Part shown: positions 63,991-64,000 of the stretch, one piece after another
Position numbering within the stretch: position 1 is the stretch's first letter
Layout: each line of letters starts with the position of its first letter
NCBI RefSeq assembly: GCF_002288105.1
Contig: NZ_CP016774.1
Coordinates: 1,267,010-1,331,009, forward strand
DNA: 64,000 nucleotides
DNA from: Candidatus Planktophila versatilis
GTDB taxonomy: Bacteria; Actinomycetota; Actinomycetes; Nanopelagicales; Nanopelagicaceae
Reading direction: 5' to 3'
Made by a program: the position numbers and the translations under genes
Notes under the pieces: generated by a model
The model's database searches: none
The model's input: the letters and a program-made list of their open reading frames with translations, nothing else
Told to the model about the DNA's origin: nothing

Positions 63991-64000
63991 CCGCTTGCTA

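Overview
The window looks like the left flank of the replication origin of a low-GC, streamlined, monoderm actinobacterium. The closest match I can suggest is a freshwater acI/Nanopelagicales-type genome (inference). The reasons are: the order rpmH-rnpA-yidD-yidC-khpB-rsmG-parA-parB next to cwlM-trxA-trxB-murJ-NUDIX-pcnA, and the blocks gyrB-gyrA-tRNA-Ile-tRNA-Ala-ppiA, crgA-trpG/pabA-pknB and DUF5318-ponA-GT87-rpsF-ssb-rpsR-rplI-dnaB, all of which I know from actinobacteria such as Mycobacterium; base composition near 50% GC; very short or negative intergenic gaps; and many genes that appear to start without a leader. No mobile element, CRISPR array, rRNA operon or obvious pseudogene was seen, and no stretch above about 300 bp lacks a gene.

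Layout. 1-12.2 kb is a carbohydrate catabolic island: the end of a lipoyl-domain protein, two paralogous mandelate-racemase-type enolase-superfamily enzymes, two paralogous LacI-type repressors, an arabinose/fucose-isomerase-like enzyme, a ribose-type ABC importer (permease, double ATPase, binding protein), an MmgE/PrpD protein and a Gfo/Idh/MocA oxidoreductase. 12.3-16.4 kb holds tRNA-Ser(GCU), a secreted PhoX-like protein, a secreted Rieske protein and an Xaa-Pro aminopeptidase. 16.5-20.7 kb holds two CrcB fluoride-channel genes and an Sdh1-type succinate dehydrogenase operon. 20.9-24.7 kb holds tRNA-Ser(UGA), a HAD phosphatase, serS, pheA and a glycerophosphodiesterase. 24.7-31.3 kb holds a PP2C phosphatase with a PASTA kinase, a glutamine amidotransferase, crgA, and lldD with a membrane Fe-S oxidoreductase. 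31.2-37 kb holds rhomboid, ppiA, tRNA-Ala, tRNA-Ile, gyrA and gyrB. 37.3-42.3 kb holds htpX, lemA, dcd, a FadE-type acyl-CoA dehydrogenase and an EamA transporter. 42.3-49.4 kb holds dnaB, rplI, rpsR, ssb, rpsF, a GT87 protein, a class A PBP and DUF5318. 49.4-63.9 kb is the origin-proximal block ending in rpmH, followed by the first DnaA boxes; dnaA should lie just past the right edge.

How it fits together. Most housekeeping genes read leftward, away from the presumed origin on the right, so they lie on the leading strand of this arm. The first 12 kb seems to be a substrate-inducible sugar or sugar-acid uptake and breakdown unit, controlled by two near-identical repressors at palindromic operators. 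The cell-wall genes (pstP/pknB pair, murJ, a CwlM-like amidase lacking catalytic residues, ponA, crgA) suggest kinase-controlled peptidoglycan synthesis. ParA, ParB and two parS-like sites form the chromosome segregation module. The most unusual points are the duplicated enolase/LacI island, a CrcB gene that needs a non-canonical start, the degenerate active site of the CwlM-like protein, a probable S6:S18 leader RNA, DnaA-box clusters upstream of dnaB and gyrB, and the placement of gyrBA and dnaB on the rpmH side of the origin.
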